This document shows positions 1 to 8,963 of a stretch of 64,000 nt of DNA, in pieces (position 1 is the stretch's first letter; every line of letters begins with the position of its first letter). The notes below the pieces were generated by a model that searched no databases, was not told where the DNA came from, and worked only from the letters and a program-made list of their open reading frames with translations. This stretch comes from Methanohalophilus portucalensis (GTDB taxonomy: Archaea; Halobacteriota; Methanosarcinia; Methanosarcinales; Methanosarcinaceae): assembly GCF_002761295.1 (NCBI RefSeq), contig NZ_CP017881.1, positions 186,001 to 250,000 on the forward strand, read 5' to 3'. The position numbers and the translations under genes are program-made.

Positions 1-705
1 AATGGCCATTTGACCGGTAAGAAGATATCAACCCTGGGCTCAATGCAATCTTTCTTCGAATTAAGCTATAACAGGTCTTCAGTTGCGGTAAAAGATCTGA
101 TTGATACCCTTTTTATCCCTACGTGGACACGTGCCGGATTTATATCCAGAGAAAATAAGATCAAAATGGAAGATCTGTCCGAGTATTTACTGGAATCATT
201 TGAATATGATGGCAATGAACATGTGGAAACCTCTTTCAGCAATAAAAAGGCAGACCATTCTCTGAAGATCATTTCAGACGGTGATGAGTATTCCGTGATT
301 TTTGATGATACTGATATTACTGCAGACCCTGCGCTTTTTAAATCAATAACCCTCGAAGAGATTGATTCACTTGTCAAGAACCTTGTGGAATTTGCCCGGT
401 CCAACATTGCTTCCCGCAAACTTGTCAATTTGATGGCAGGGGATGAGAATGCCATTTACAGTAACGAGATATTTGACTGCTTAAAGGCCGTTGCAGAACA
501 GTATTCAGACATTATAACCCAATGTCGTGAAAGAGGATATGTGAAAGGTGAAATTACCATCAAGATCGAGCAAGAAGATGGAACACGCACTGAAAAATAC
601 GTGGATCGCAGTGAAATTTTCAACCGTCTTTCTGAACTTGGCAGTGAAGGATTGGAGATTGCAGGTATTCTCGGGGTTGAATCTTCCAAAAACGGCTCAT
701 ATTAA
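1..705 (+). CDS. Unknown protein, 3' part of a gene cut by the window edge
   Basis: An open frame runs from base 1 to a TAA stop at 703-705, about 234 residues. The frame is already open upstream of the first possible start (TTG at 10), and no ribosome binding site is visible there, so I read this as the C-terminal part of a longer gene. The protein is soluble, rich in Asp, Glu, Ser and Lys, with no membrane segment, no Cys cluster and no P-loop. I do not recognise the family. A hairpin terminator follows the stop codon. Confidence 0.6.
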   Translation, partial: NGHLTGKKISTLGSMQSFFELSYNRSSVAVKDLIDTLFIPTWTRAGFISRENKIKMEDLSEYLLESFEYDGNEHVETSFSNKKADHSLKIISDGDEYSVIFDDTDITADPALFKSITLEEIDSLVKNLVEFARSNIASRKLVNLMAGDENAIYSNEIFDCLKAVAEQYSDIITQCRERGYVKGEITIKIEQEDGTRTEKYVDRSEIFNRLSELGSEGLEIAGILGVESSKNGSY

Positions 706-713
706 TTTTTCCT

Positions 714-741
714 GCAGCAATGCATAATATTTCATTGCTGC
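714..741. terminator. Bidirectional hairpin terminator
   Basis: A perfect 9-base inverted repeat (GCAGCAATG at 714-722 and its complement at 733-741) encloses a 10-base loop. A T run precedes it and an A-rich stretch follows, so it can serve both the plus-strand gene ending at 705 and the minus-strand gene ending at 782. Confidence 0.65.
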
Positions 742-781
742 AAAATAAATTATAGAGTTATCGGTTATAATTAAATGTGTT

Positions 782-1156
782 TCAATCTTTTGTATCTGTG
801 TATTGGTGTTCACATTCCGGATCCAGTTCGCATAATATGTGAGCGGTTCCAAATACTTTGTCAACCGGTACTACAAATCCCATTCCACAGCCAGGTTTGT
901 CAAGACCCACGTCTTTTTTGATAAATTCCAATATGTTATCGGCATTTGCGGATTCGGCAATTGTTAGTACTATTTCCTTTTCAGGCTCAATTAAATTACC
1001 AAGAAAATGTTTCTTTTCATGTACACCTGTACCCCTTCCGAAAATAATTGTTCCGCCTTTTGAACCTGCTTTACGGGATGCATTTATTACAGTATCTCCC
1101 CATCCTTTTTTCACGATTGTCACTATAAGGACAAGATCATCCACATCATTATTCAC
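782..1156 (-). CDS. P-II-like regulatory protein linked to DUF1538 transporters
   Basis: A 124-residue protein of P-II (GlnB-like) type. The N-terminus (VLIVTIVKKG) resembles the first P-II strand, and a Gly-rich segment (KGGTIIFGRGTG, residues ~33-45) sits where the T-loop begins. P-II trimers sense nucleotides and control a partner protein. The start is GTG at 1156, chosen because an AGGAGG-type site lies about 8 bases upstream and the gene overlaps the end of the preceding DUF1538 gene. It is the last gene of a three-gene operon with two DUF1538 membrane proteins, so it probably gates that membrane complex rather than ammonium transport. No amtB or glnA is nearby. The ligand is unknown. 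Confidence 0.75.
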   Translation of the reverse strand: MNNDVDDLVLIVTIVKKGWGDTVINASRKAGSKGGTIIFGRGTGVHEKKHFLGNLIEPEKEIVLTIAESANADNILEFIKKDVGLDKPGCGMGFVVPVDKVFGTAHILCELDPECEHQYTDTKD

Positions 1157-1883
1157 TGTCAGTTCCTCCTATGTATCTCATATATACACCTAACATCATG
1201 ACAAATATAATAGGTGCAAGTGCTATCAATGCAATCATTCCAAATCCATCCACTATGGGATTGCTATCCGGTTGAGATGTGGCCACTCCTACAGCCATTG
1301 ACATAAGGAAGGTCACAGCCATTGGTCCGGTTGCCACACCTCCCGAGTCAAAAGCAATTGCTATAAAATCTTTATCACAAAACCATAATAACACCAGTAC
1401 AAGCAGATAACCAGGAACTATTATGTAAAGGAAAGGTATTCCATAAACCAGTTTGGCCATTGCGATGGCAACAAATGCAGCAACACTTACAGATAAAGTA
1501 TAAAGCATTAAATTTGATTTAATGTATCCACTTGATGATTCCTCTACCTGGTAGCATAATACTCTCACAGCGGGTTCTGCAAAAGTGGCCAGAAATCCCA
1601 GCACAAGTCCAACGGGTATCAATATCCACCTGGATTTTATTTGTCCAAAGTAACTCCCAATCTCCAAACCAACCGGGAAAAATCCGTTGTAAACTCCATA
1701 GAGAAACAGGATCATTCCCATCGCAGTTATTGAAAGACCTGCCATAAGTTTTAGGAAATATGATGAGGGAAACTTCAGGTACAATAACTGGAATACAAGG
1801 AAAAAGATAACAAGTGGTAGCAGTGCTTCAAGAACTTCAAGAATCACGGCTAATAGGTCCTGGCTGTGTTCGATGGCAGTCAA
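1149..1883 (-). CDS. DUF1538 family membrane protein, second subunit
   Basis: A 244-residue polytopic membrane protein with about seven hydrophobic segments. Conserved features include GxxxGFLATFAEPAVRVL (residues ~93-112) and DSGGVATGPMAV (~179-190), both of which recur in the neighbouring 230-residue protein, so the two are paralogues and probably form a heteromeric transporter. The likely start is TTG at 1883, overlapping the upstream stop as TTGA, which is usual for coupled archaeal genes. The DUF1538 family is commonly found with P-II-like proteins; its substrate is not established. The AEP and DxGGVxTGP motifs in the membrane suggest an ion-binding site, but that is inference. Confidence 0.75.
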   Translation of the reverse strand: MTAIEHSQDLLAVILEVLEALLPLVIFFLVFQLLYLKFPSSYFLKLMAGLSITAMGMILFLYGVYNGFFPVGLEIGSYFGQIKSRWILIPVGLVLGFLATFAEPAVRVLCYQVEESSSGYIKSNLMLYTLSVSVAAFVAIAMAKLVYGIPFLYIIVPGYLLVLVLLWFCDKDFIAIAFDSGGVATGPMAVTFLMSMAVGVATSQPDSNPIVDGFGMIALIALAPIIFVMMLGVYMRYIGGTDSE

Positions 1884-2572
1884 GGCACAAATACCCCCAG
1901 AAGCATTACTGAGAGTATGGGTCCAATAGAAGCAAGTCCTATCAGTCCAAAGCCTTCGGTAAGTGCAGATTTATCTCCGAGTACCGAAACTGTACCTATT
2001 CCAAGCGCAAGGATTATAGGTACTGTCATGGGGCCTGTAGTTACCCCACCTGCATCATAAGCTATGGCCAGATAGTCGGGATTTGTAAAAAAGGATAATA
2101 CCAGAATAATCAGATACCCAACGGTAAATAGATATTTAATCGGGACACCATAGGCGATTCTCAACATAGATACGGCCACAAAAAATCCAACCCCTGAGGC
2201 AATTGAGAGAATCAGTACATTGCGAGAGATACTATCTTCTGATACTGAATCAATCATTGAACTTAGTACCCTCACATCGGGTTCTGCAACAGTTGCCATA
2301 AATGATAATATGAATGCAGAACCAAGGATGAATAATAAAGAATTATGTTTTGATAACTCAGAACCAATTGATTCCCCAATGGGGAGCATACCGGTTTTTA
2401 CACCCAGAAGAAAAAGGATCATACCCAATATGACCAATAATGAACCCATGAAAAAAGACAGGAACATATCATGATTCATTCCAATTATGACCATGAGAAA
2501 AAATACTGCTACAGTTAAAGGAAGCACTGCCTGTATTACTTCCTTTGTAGTTTCTTTGATGTCTTCTATCAT
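1880..2572 (-). CDS. DUF1538 family membrane protein, first subunit
   Basis: A 230-residue polytopic membrane protein, paralogue of the next gene in the operon. It carries the same paired signature motifs (SFMATVAEPDVRVL near residue 90 and DAGGVTTGPMTV near 175). The start is ATG at 2572 with a GGAGAT-type ribosome binding site. First gene of a three-gene operon (two DUF1538 proteins, then a P-II-like protein) with four- and eight-base overlaps, showing tight translational coupling. It is divergent from the CPA2 antiporter gene across about 180 bases. Function is probably transport of an ion or small solute under P-II control; the substrate is unknown. Confidence 0.75.
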   Translation of the reverse strand: MIEDIKETTKEVIQAVLPLTVAVFFLMVIIGMNHDMFLSFFMGSLLVILGMILFLLGVKTGMLPIGESIGSELSKHNSLLFILGSAFILSFMATVAEPDVRVLSSMIDSVSEDSISRNVLILSIASGVGFFVAVSMLRIAYGVPIKYLFTVGYLIILVLSFFTNPDYLAIAYDAGGVTTGPMTVPIILALGIGTVSVLGDKSALTEGFGLIGLASIGPILSVMLLGVFVP

Positions 2573-2753
2573 TCGATCTCCATGGATGTATCAATAAAAA
2601 ACACTTCTATCAAATATATGGTGCCAAATTATATGAGATTTTTGTGTTTTAAAAAGTACTGGATTTTGAAATAATCAGGACGCTTTTGATTTTAGGTTCA
2701 AAATCACCTTGAAATGAATATATTTATTAGATATCTTTACATAATTCATATTT

Positions 2754-4778
2754 ATGGAGTCGGCAATACTCAATGATATCATCATTATTTTTGGTATATC
2801 TATTTTTGTGCTTTATATATGCAACAAACTTCACATTTCTATTATAGTTGGTTTCCTGGTAACTGGTATTCTGGTGGGTCCTTATGGACTGGGATTCATA
2901 GATAATCCTGATGATATCAATATCCTTGCTGAGATAGGCATTATTCTTTTGCTGTTTACCATTGGAGTGGAATTATCTTTAAAAGAACTCTGGAATATGA
3001 AGCGTTCTGTGATACTTGGAGGAGGACTTCAGGTTCTTTTTACAACCCTTGGGACTCTTTTTGCAGCTACATATCTTGGTTTTGGTTTCAGTGAATCCCT
3101 TTTCCTGGGGTTTTTGATCTCTCTAAGCAGTACAGCAATTGTGCTCAAAACACTTCAAAAAAGAGCCGAATTGCATAGTTTGCACGGTCGTACAATTCTT
3201 TCTATATTATTATTCCAGGATGTCATTGTAGTAGCAATGATTGTAGCAACTCCGTTCCTGGCAGGGGTTGGTGGAAATGATGCAAACTCAATTTTTATGA
3301 TTCTTCTGAAATCTCTGGCAATTATTATATTCATTATGTTTTTTGCCAGGTGGCTGATTCCCCATATCCTATATCATATTGCCAAAACCCGCAATCCGGA
3401 ACTGTTCCTTCTGTCTGTGATTGTCATATGTTTATCTATTGCTATGCTTACTTACAGTGCGGGACTGTCTCTTGCATTGGGGGCTTTCCTTGCAGGCCTT
3501 GTGATATCTGAATCTGAATACAGTCATCAGGCACTGAACAATATTCTGCCATTTAAGGATGTTTTTTTGAGTATTTTTTTCGTATCAATAGGAATGCTGC
3601 TTAATGTACAATTTTTCCTGGATAACCCCTTAATGATATTACTTGTGACTATTGGTGTTATGTTATTCAAGGGAATTGTCAGTGGTTTTGTTTCTATGGT
3701 TCTGGGGTATCCCCTTCGCAATTCCATTCTAACCGGTATGGCACTTGCCCAGGTGGGTGAATTCTCTTTCGTCCTTTCAAAATTCGGGGTTGAGTATGGT
3801 CTTCTGGACAACTACCTATACCAAATGTTTCTGGATATTTCCATTCTTACAATGGCAGTTACTTCCTTTTCCATCTCCTATTCTCCCTCTGTGGCTGCAA
3901 AAGTTCTCAAACTTCCTATACCACATCAGCTCAAATGCGGCTTTGCCCGTAAAGATGTAACAAAGATGTACGATAAAAAGGAAAAAATGTCTTCCCATCT
4001 TATAATCGTGGGTTTTGGTTTCAATGGTAAAACAGTGGCAAAAGCTGCAAAGGCAGGGGGTATTCCTTATCTGGTTATTGAAACCAATCCAGAAAGCGTA
4101 AGAGAAGGTATTTCAAAAGGAGAAAATATTTTTTATGGAGATGCGACACAGGAAGGTGTACTTGAACAGGCTGATATTGATTCTGCAAAAATAATGATTG
4201 TTGGTATCTCCGATGCAACGGCAACTCGCAGAGTTATATGGCTCGCAAGGGAAATGAATCCCAATATTCATATCATTGCACGAACACGCTATTTAAAGGA
4301 GATGGGTCCACTCTATGAGCAGGGAGCTAATGAAGTTATTCCGGAAGAATTTGAGACTTCTGTGGAAATATTTGTCCGCCTCCTCAGGCGCTACCTTGTA
4401 CCGGAGGACCAGATAAAAGAATTTATAGAAGATGCCAGAGCCGATGGATATGACATGTTTCGCAGCATTTCGCATAACCCCTTAAGTTATGAGAAAATGC
4501 AGTTTGATATCCCGGATGTGAATATAGTCTCTCTCCGTGTGCCGCAGAGGGCTGATGTGGTAGGGATGACCCTTGAAGATCTTTCCCTCAGGCAACGATT
4601 CGGGAGTACAGTCCTGGCAATCAGAAGAGGGCTGGAAATTATCACAAATCCCGGAGGGGATGTACGTATTCTGGAAGGAGATATTCTTGTGTTACTGGGA
4701 AGTCATGAAGATATGAAAGAAATAGGGGACTTCTTCACGGATCTAAGTAAAAAAAACACAAACGATACTGAGGAATAA
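2754..4778 (+). CDS. CPA2-family cation/proton antiporter with TrkA-N and TrkA-C domains
   Basis: A 674-residue protein. Residues 1-~395 form a Kef/Nha-type transport domain with about 12 membrane segments, including LSSTAIVLKTL near 125-135. Residues ~415-535 form a Rossmann RCK/TrkA-N domain (IVGFGFNGKTVAKAA, a GxGxxG nucleotide site), and residues ~580-665 form a TrkA-C domain. This matches KefB-like potassium or sodium/proton antiporters gated by NAD(H) or another nucleotide. The start ATG at 2754 has no clear ribosome binding site, and an AT-rich promoter lies about 30 bases upstream, so the mRNA is probably leaderless. It ends two bases before the marker-16 gene. In a salt-loving methanogen it would serve ion homeostasis. 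Whether the ion is K+ or Na+ cannot be told. Confidence 0.88.
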   Translation: MESAILNDIIIIFGISIFVLYICNKLHISIIVGFLVTGILVGPYGLGFIDNPDDINILAEIGIILLLFTIGVELSLKELWNMKRSVILGGGLQVLFTTLGTLFAATYLGFGFSESLFLGFLISLSSTAIVLKTLQKRAELHSLHGRTILSILLFQDVIVVAMIVATPFLAGVGGNDANSIFMILLKSLAIIIFIMFFARWLIPHILYHIAKTRNPELFLLSVIVICLSIAMLTYSAGLSLALGAFLAGLVISESEYSHQALNNILPFKDVFLSIFFVSIGMLLNVQFFLDNPLMILLVTIGVMLFKGIVSGFVSMVLGYPLRNSILTGMALAQVGEFSFVLSKFGVEYGLLDNYLYQMFLDISILTMAVTSFSISYSPSVAAKVLKLPIPHQLKCGFARKDVTKMYDKKEKMSSHLIIVGFGFNGKTVAKAAKAGGIPYLVIETNPESVREGISKGENIFYGDATQEGVLEQADIDSAKIMIVGISDATATRRVIWLAREMNPNIHIIARTRYLKEMGPLYEQGANEVIPEEFETSVEIFVRLLRRYLVPEDQIKEFIEDARADGYDMFRSISHNPLSYEKMQFDIPDVNIVSLRVPQRADVVGMTLEDLSLRQRFGSTVLAIRRGLEIITNPGGDVRILEGDILVLLGSHEDMKEIGDFFTDLSKKNTNDTEE

Positions 4779-4779
4779 T

Positions 4780-6060
4780 ATGGAGCGGGAAGTAGGTCAT
4801 ATTCTTGAAAAAATTAACCGTAAAGACGCAACAGTTCTCACCTCTCAGGAACTTTGTGATATAATCGATTCAGGAGATAGTGTCGGTTTTGAGGATGTTG
4901 ATGTGGTGACTGCTGCCACCAGAGCTATTATGAGTGGAACTTATGCAGTCCTCTCATTTCCGGTAGGAACCGGGGAAAAATTCACCCGCGCATCAGCTGT
5001 AACCATAAATGGAGTGGATGCCCATGTGGGTCCCTGTCCCAATGAAAGACTGGGTATCCTGGACTTGATGGTTTTTGGTACTGCACACAGCCATGATAGG
5101 GAAAATTACGGAGGAGGTCACCTTTTCCGGGATATTGTGGAAGGTAATCCTGTGGATGTTGATGTAGTTACCGATGAAGGGAAGAAATATTCAGATACAG
5201 TGTCCATTGAAGATATGCCATACGCCCAGCTGTTTGCAACGCGTCATGCATTTAAGAATTACAGTGCCTTTGTGAATTTTTCTCCTTCTCCTGTTTCCAC
5301 TATTTTCCATGCAACCACCTTTGCACCCGATGCCACCGAAGCCACCCTGTCAGGATGTGGGCAAATAAACCCTGTAAAGAACGACCCGCAGCTCCATGGT
5401 ATCGGTGTGGGAAGTCGCATTCTTCTCAATGGTGCCGAAGGCTTCATCCTGGGTTCAGGAACGCGTAGCAGCCCGGAAAAACCCAATTTGATAGCAACTG
5501 CGGATATGCATTCCATGGTGGCTGATTATATGGGAGGTTTTGCTACGTCTGCAGGTCCGGAATGCATTGTTTCCTGGGCAGTTGCAGTGCCTGTCGTTGA
5601 TGATTCAGTATTCGATGCTATAAGGCAAACAGATAGTGAAATCCCGCTTCCTGTGATGGATGCTGATCGCAGGATGAAAGTTGCAATGACAAGTTATGCA
5701 GATGCCTGGAAAGATGTAGATATTGAGGTAGTTTTCAATCCCGGCAAATGTCGTGGATGTGATGTCTGTGAACCCATGGAAAAATGTCCTATGGAATCAA
5801 TCTATTTCAACGGTGACAAAGTAGTACTGAACAGGCACACATGCTTTAACTGCGGTCTCTGCTCAACTTTATGTAGCGATGTTTTCAGGGCAGATCTGGG
5901 CAGTCTTAAATTCGATTATGAAGGAAATAAAATGGATGTCCCGATTGTTGTGCGCCAGTCAGATCGCAAACGTGCACTCATAATGGCCGAAAAATTAAGG
6001 GACAGTATAAAGGAAGGTACATTCATCTTGAATGGGATGGTGGAGAGGATATCTCCATAA
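4780..6060 (+). CDS. Methanogenesis marker 16 protein (COG1900/DUF39 with ferredoxin domain)
   Basis: A 426-residue protein with an N-terminal COG1900 domain (residues ~1-325) and a C-terminal dicluster ferredoxin domain (CRGCDVCEPMEKCP ~324-337, CFNCGLCSTLC ~352-362). The paralogous MA1821 protein of Methanosarcina acts with MA1822 in homocysteine formation from sulfide. The marker-16 version is conserved in methanogens and has been proposed to insert sulfur in the last step of coenzyme M synthesis, turning sulfoacetaldehyde into CoM. That role fits the placement here, tail to tail with comE, comD and cysteate synthase. Its 3' end overlaps the 3' end of comE by 38 bases. The catalytic assignment is inference from family and context. 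Confidence 0.85.
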   Translation: MEREVGHILEKINRKDATVLTSQELCDIIDSGDSVGFEDVDVVTAATRAIMSGTYAVLSFPVGTGEKFTRASAVTINGVDAHVGPCPNERLGILDLMVFGTAHSHDRENYGGGHLFRDIVEGNPVDVDVVTDEGKKYSDTVSIEDMPYAQLFATRHAFKNYSAFVNFSPSPVSTIFHATTFAPDATEATLSGCGQINPVKNDPQLHGIGVGSRILLNGAEGFILGSGTRSSPEKPNLIATADMHSMVADYMGGFATSAGPECIVSWAVAVPVVDDSVFDAIRQTDSEIPLPVMDADRRMKVAMTSYADAWKDVDIEVVFNPGKCRGCDVCEPMEKCPMESIYFNGDKVVLNRHTCFNCGLCSTLCSDVFRADLGSLKFDYEGNKMDVPIVVRQSDRKRALIMAEKLRDSIKEGTFILNGMVERISP

Positions 6061-6592
6061 ACCGCTTAATTATATCTGCAGGACATAGCTTTATTACAGG
6101 CACCTTCTTGTTGCCGGGTTCGGTCTTTACTACCAGGACACCATTATCCATTGTATCCAGTTTCTCTTTAAGGTCTGACTTATCGGACACCATGGCAACA
6201 TTTCGTACGCCGGCTCCCAAAGCAACTTCTTTGAGGTCTGTCAATCCTGCTGTCGCAGTTATTTGATTGCCCGTAGAGCCATATGCACCGTTATCGATGA
6301 TTACAAGGAGATAATTATCCGGGTGCTGGTTGGCTATTGTTGCCAGGCTTCCCATATTCATCAGGACCGACCCATCACCGTCAATTGCGAGAACTTTCCT
6401 GTCCGGTCTTGCCAGGGCAAGCCCGAGGCCGATGGAAGAAGAAAGACCCATTGAACCAAGCATGTAGAAATTGGCCTTTCTGTCATATATTTCGTATAAT
6501 TCTTTTGAGGGCAATCCGATATTTGCAATGATCAGAGTATCTTTATCTCCCTCTTTTTCAGCAAGAATCTCAAGTGCACCGTAGCGTATCAT
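6023..6592 (-). CDS. comE: Sulfopyruvate decarboxylase subunit beta
   Basis: A 189-residue thiamine-diphosphate enzyme subunit. It has the TPP-binding motif GDGSVLMNMGSLATIA ending in DNGAYGST (residues ~70-105), which binds the pyrophosphate through Mg2+. With ComD it decarboxylates sulfopyruvate to sulfoacetaldehyde in coenzyme M synthesis. Start ATG at 6592 overlaps the comD stop by four bases. In Methanosarcina acetivorans the two subunits are fused in one chain; here they are separate, as in Methanocaldococcus. The gene's 3' end runs 38 bases into the convergent marker-16 gene. Confidence 0.92.
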   Translation of the reverse strand: MIRYGALEILAEKEGDKDTLIIANIGLPSKELYEIYDRKANFYMLGSMGLSSSIGLGLALARPDRKVLAIDGDGSVLMNMGSLATIANQHPDNYLLVIIDNGAYGSTGNQITATAGLTDLKEVALGAGVRNVAMVSDKSDLKEKLDTMDNGVLVVKTEPGNKKVPVIKLCPADIIKRFMEISSPPSHSR

Positions 6593-7086
6593 GATTCCCT
6601 CCAGAAACCTATACTCAATAGGATAGCTGCTTGCTTTCCTTCTTCAAATGCTTTTTTAGTGGCTTTTTCGATGGTTTTTTTGGCCTGTGCAAGATGTGGT
6701 TTGTATGCAGGTATGTCCAGGACTTCGAGTAGTTGAGGTGTTTTTTCACCCATTGGTACCTGGGCGCAGATTGGCTCTCCTTCAATTCCCCTGTGGCTTA
6801 TAATTATCAGTAAAGGGATGTTGTATAGGCGATTGAGAGATGCCAGGGCATTGATGGAATTTCCCATGCCGGAATTTTGCATCATTATGGCCGGTTTTTT
6901 CCCTCCCATATAGGCCCCGGCGCAGATCCCTATGCCTTCCTCCTCCCTGGTGGCGGGAACGTGGATTATGTCCGGATCACTGTCGACCATGGGAATGAGT
7001 TTCTGGAGGTTGGCACACGGTACACTGACTACAAAATCAATACCTGATTCCTTTATACTCTTGAATACTTCCTCGGAAGGGTCCAT
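6589..7086 (-). CDS. comD: Sulfopyruvate decarboxylase subunit alpha
   Basis: A 165-residue TPP-enzyme pyrimidine domain, containing the ATREEEGIGICAGA segment (residues ~44-57), where the Glu residues activate the thiamine ring, and the MMQNSGMGNS segment. It pairs with ComE to form the sulfopyruvate decarboxylase of coenzyme M synthesis. Start ATG at 7086 has a GAGGT site just upstream. It lies 14 bases after the cysteate synthase gene and overlaps comE, so the three genes form one operon in pathway order. Confidence 0.92.
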   Translation of the reverse strand: MDPSEEVFKSIKESGIDFVVSVPCANLQKLIPMVDSDPDIIHVPATREEEGIGICAGAYMGGKKPAIMMQNSGMGNSINALASLNRLYNIPLLIIISHRGIEGEPICAQVPMGEKTPQLLEVLDIPAYKPHLAQAKKTIEKATKKAFEEGKQAAILLSIGFWRES

Positions 7087-7100
7087 GTAACCTCATTCCT

Positions 7101-8342
7101 TTATTCGAATTTGTCTTCAGTTCTTTGTATGATTTTTGCGGGCGCTTCACTGTTTTCAGGGGATACTACGAGGTCAGGTTCAAGACTGATTGTGGCAAGT
7201 TCCTTTAAAGCCCCTTTAACTCCTCCACCGGTGATATTGAGCATTATGAGATCTGATTTTGACACCTTTGTATTCCTGACAGCTTTTATCAGGGCGGCTG
7301 TGGCCACAGCTGCTGAGTTCATAATGTCGATGCCCTCAAGTTCTTCAAATAACAACCTGGCTTCTTCTGCCTCTTTATTTGTAATCCCGTAAAAATCCCC
7401 TTCTGTGGCTTCAAGGGCGTCTCTCACTCCCCCTCCCACTGCATACGGAGGTTTGCGGTTAAACAACACGGTGTCGTACATTCCTTCAGGACATTTCGGA
7501 TCCACAGCAACATCCTCATGTAACTGTATCAATGGAGCACAGGGGAGGTTCTGTGCCAGATGTAATTGTGGCATTTTATCTCCATATCTGCCGTCCTCTT
7601 TCAGGCGCATAGCTGCTTCCCAGGCAGCAATCCCGCCGGTTCCACTACCCACTGCCTGGAAATAGTGGTCTGGCAGGCACTTCATGGTCAGTGTTGCATC
7701 CAGCATCACCGTTCCCATGCCATCCCGGCGTGCTACGTTCTTGGCACCGCCTTCGGGTACGAATCCTTCTCTTTCGGTAATCCGGGAGGCTATGGATATG
7801 GCATCATAATAATCTCCCTGTACAGCTGCAACACAGATTGATGATGTCGATCCAGCGGGTATCCAGAGTTTTTCAATAGCATTTTCAGGAACTACCAGAA
7901 GCAAAGGAAGACCGGTTATAGAGGATACATGTGCAAAAGCACGGGCAGTATTACCTGCAGAGGCTACTACCATTGTATTTTTTTCTTCCTGCTCGATTAC
8001 TCTCTGCATTGTAGGGTATGATTCAAGGTCCTTGAAGCTGCAGGTCTTCATAAAAGCCCCTTTTTCCGGCCAGTAGCCGTTGAAACTTATGTATAGTTTC
8101 TCAAGACCGAGTTTATCGGCAAGGTTCTCACTTTTGTAGGTTAGTGTTTTTCCTGTACCCTTTTTTATGATACCTTCCACGGGTAGCCAGTTGTAGAATT
8201 TCCATATTCCCGGCAGATCACATGGCTTAAAACTGGTTTTTGAGTATTCTGTTCTCAAAAGAGTTCCATCAGTGGGGCATACCATGTCATATTTGCCATA
8301 AGTCTTGCCACATTTTGGGCAGATGAGTATGTATTTGTCCAT
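7101..8342 (-). CDS. Cysteate synthase (PLP-dependent, threonine-synthase-like)
   Basis: A 413-residue fold-type II PLP enzyme. An N-terminal zinc ribbon (CPKCGKTYGKYDMVC, residues ~9-23) precedes the catalytic domain. The Schiff-base lysine is most likely the one in CSFKDLE (~102-108), and glycine-rich phosphate-binding loops follow (GSGTGG, TGGGVKG). Cysteate synthase makes L-cysteate from phosphoserine and sulfite, the entry to coenzyme M in Methanosarcinales; it evolved from threonine synthase. Threonine synthase is the main alternative, but the operon with comD and comE and the match to the MA3297 type decide for cysteate synthase. An aminotransferase gene for cysteate to sulfopyruvate is not in the cluster. 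Confidence 0.87.
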   Translation of the reverse strand: MDKYILICPKCGKTYGKYDMVCPTDGTLLRTEYSKTSFKPCDLPGIWKFYNWLPVEGIIKKGTGKTLTYKSENLADKLGLEKLYISFNGYWPEKGAFMKTCSFKDLESYPTMQRVIEQEEKNTMVVASAGNTARAFAHVSSITGLPLLLVVPENAIEKLWIPAGSTSSICVAAVQGDYYDAISIASRITEREGFVPEGGAKNVARRDGMGTVMLDATLTMKCLPDHYFQAVGSGTGGIAAWEAAMRLKEDGRYGDKMPQLHLAQNLPCAPLIQLHEDVAVDPKCPEGMYDTVLFNRKPPYAVGGGVRDALEATEGDFYGITNKEAEEARLLFEELEGIDIMNSAAVATAALIKAVRNTKVSKSDLIMLNITGGGVKGALKELATISLEPDLVVSPENSEAPAKIIQRTEDKFE

Positions 8343-8451
8343 ATAATGGAGTTTGCTGGTGGTCTTATATATTTTGTCCTATTAGCCAGCAGGAATTTCT
8401 TTTAAGGAAAAAAGATAGGGATTTTTTTGATAAATCATCCCCTATGTACTT

Positions 8452-8691
8452 TCAATGGTTATTTACAAATATACCGATTATTTCGAATTCATTGAATACG
8501 TCTTCCTCATGAGGTGCCTCTTCCATTTCTTCTGTAAGGTCGATGCCACCTTCATGCATGCCCTGATGATCTCCGGCCATCCATAACTCACTGTTTGTTA
8601 CATCATAGACATTGCCTTTATAGGCAACATAGATCTCATCCCTGTCTTTCCCATTGTATTTGGCCAGACCATCCGGTGTAAATTCTCTCAT
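8452..8691 (-). CDS. Small cytochrome b5-like heme-binding protein
   Basis: A 79-residue protein with the pattern of a minimal cytochrome b5 fold: FTPDGLAKYNGKD at the N-terminus, YVAYKGNVYDVTNS in the middle (residues ~22-35), and HQGMHEGGIDLTEEM (~42-56), where His residues could ligate heme. The length is typical of prokaryotic predicted heme/steroid-binding proteins. No signal peptide or membrane anchor is seen, so it should be cytoplasmic. Start ATG at 8691 has a GGGGAGTGA site. It is 25 bases after the zinc-finger gene and probably cotranscribed with it. Redox partner unknown. Confidence 0.8.
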   Translation of the reverse strand: MREFTPDGLAKYNGKDRDEIYVAYKGNVYDVTNSELWMAGDHQGMHEGGIDLTEEMEEAPHEEDVFNEFEIIGIFVNNH

Positions 8692-8716
8692 GAAATCTCA
8701 CTCCCCTGTATTGAAG

Positions 8717-8923
8717 TTAGTCTTCTACTTCCATTGCATTAATTATATCGTTGACCGATAGCTCCCCTTTTGCAGCCCTTTTGATCATGGGGTAAATGTA
8801 GCTGCAATCATCCATTGCACTCCAGCGTTTTTCACCGACACGGTGAATAATCTCATCCAGGATTTTCTCACACTTCTTGCAGTATTCACTGTCTGCTTCT
8901 GCTCCGCAAATCGCGCAACTCAT
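8717..8923 (-). CDS. Small zinc-finger protein of unknown function
   Basis: A 68-residue protein whose first 20 residues hold two CxxC pairs (CAIC and CKKC) that form a likely zinc ribbon, followed by a helical region. The start ATG at 8923 has a strong GGAGG site. It sits between the winged-helix gene and the cytochrome b5-like gene, in the same direction. I do not recognise a characterised family. It may be a regulator or a protein-binding adaptor. Confidence 0.65.
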   Translation of the reverse strand: MSCAICGAEADSEYCKKCEKILDEIIHRVGEKRWSAMDDCSYIYPMIKRAAKGELSVNDIINAMEVED

Positions 8924-8963
8924 AAAATTCCTCCATAATTCCTATTGGTTTTTAAGTTAAAGA

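Noticed and set aside
7101-8342. Threonine synthase instead of cysteate synthase
   Set aside because: Same fold and cofactor, but the tight operon with comD and comE and the facing marker-16 gene favour the coenzyme M role.
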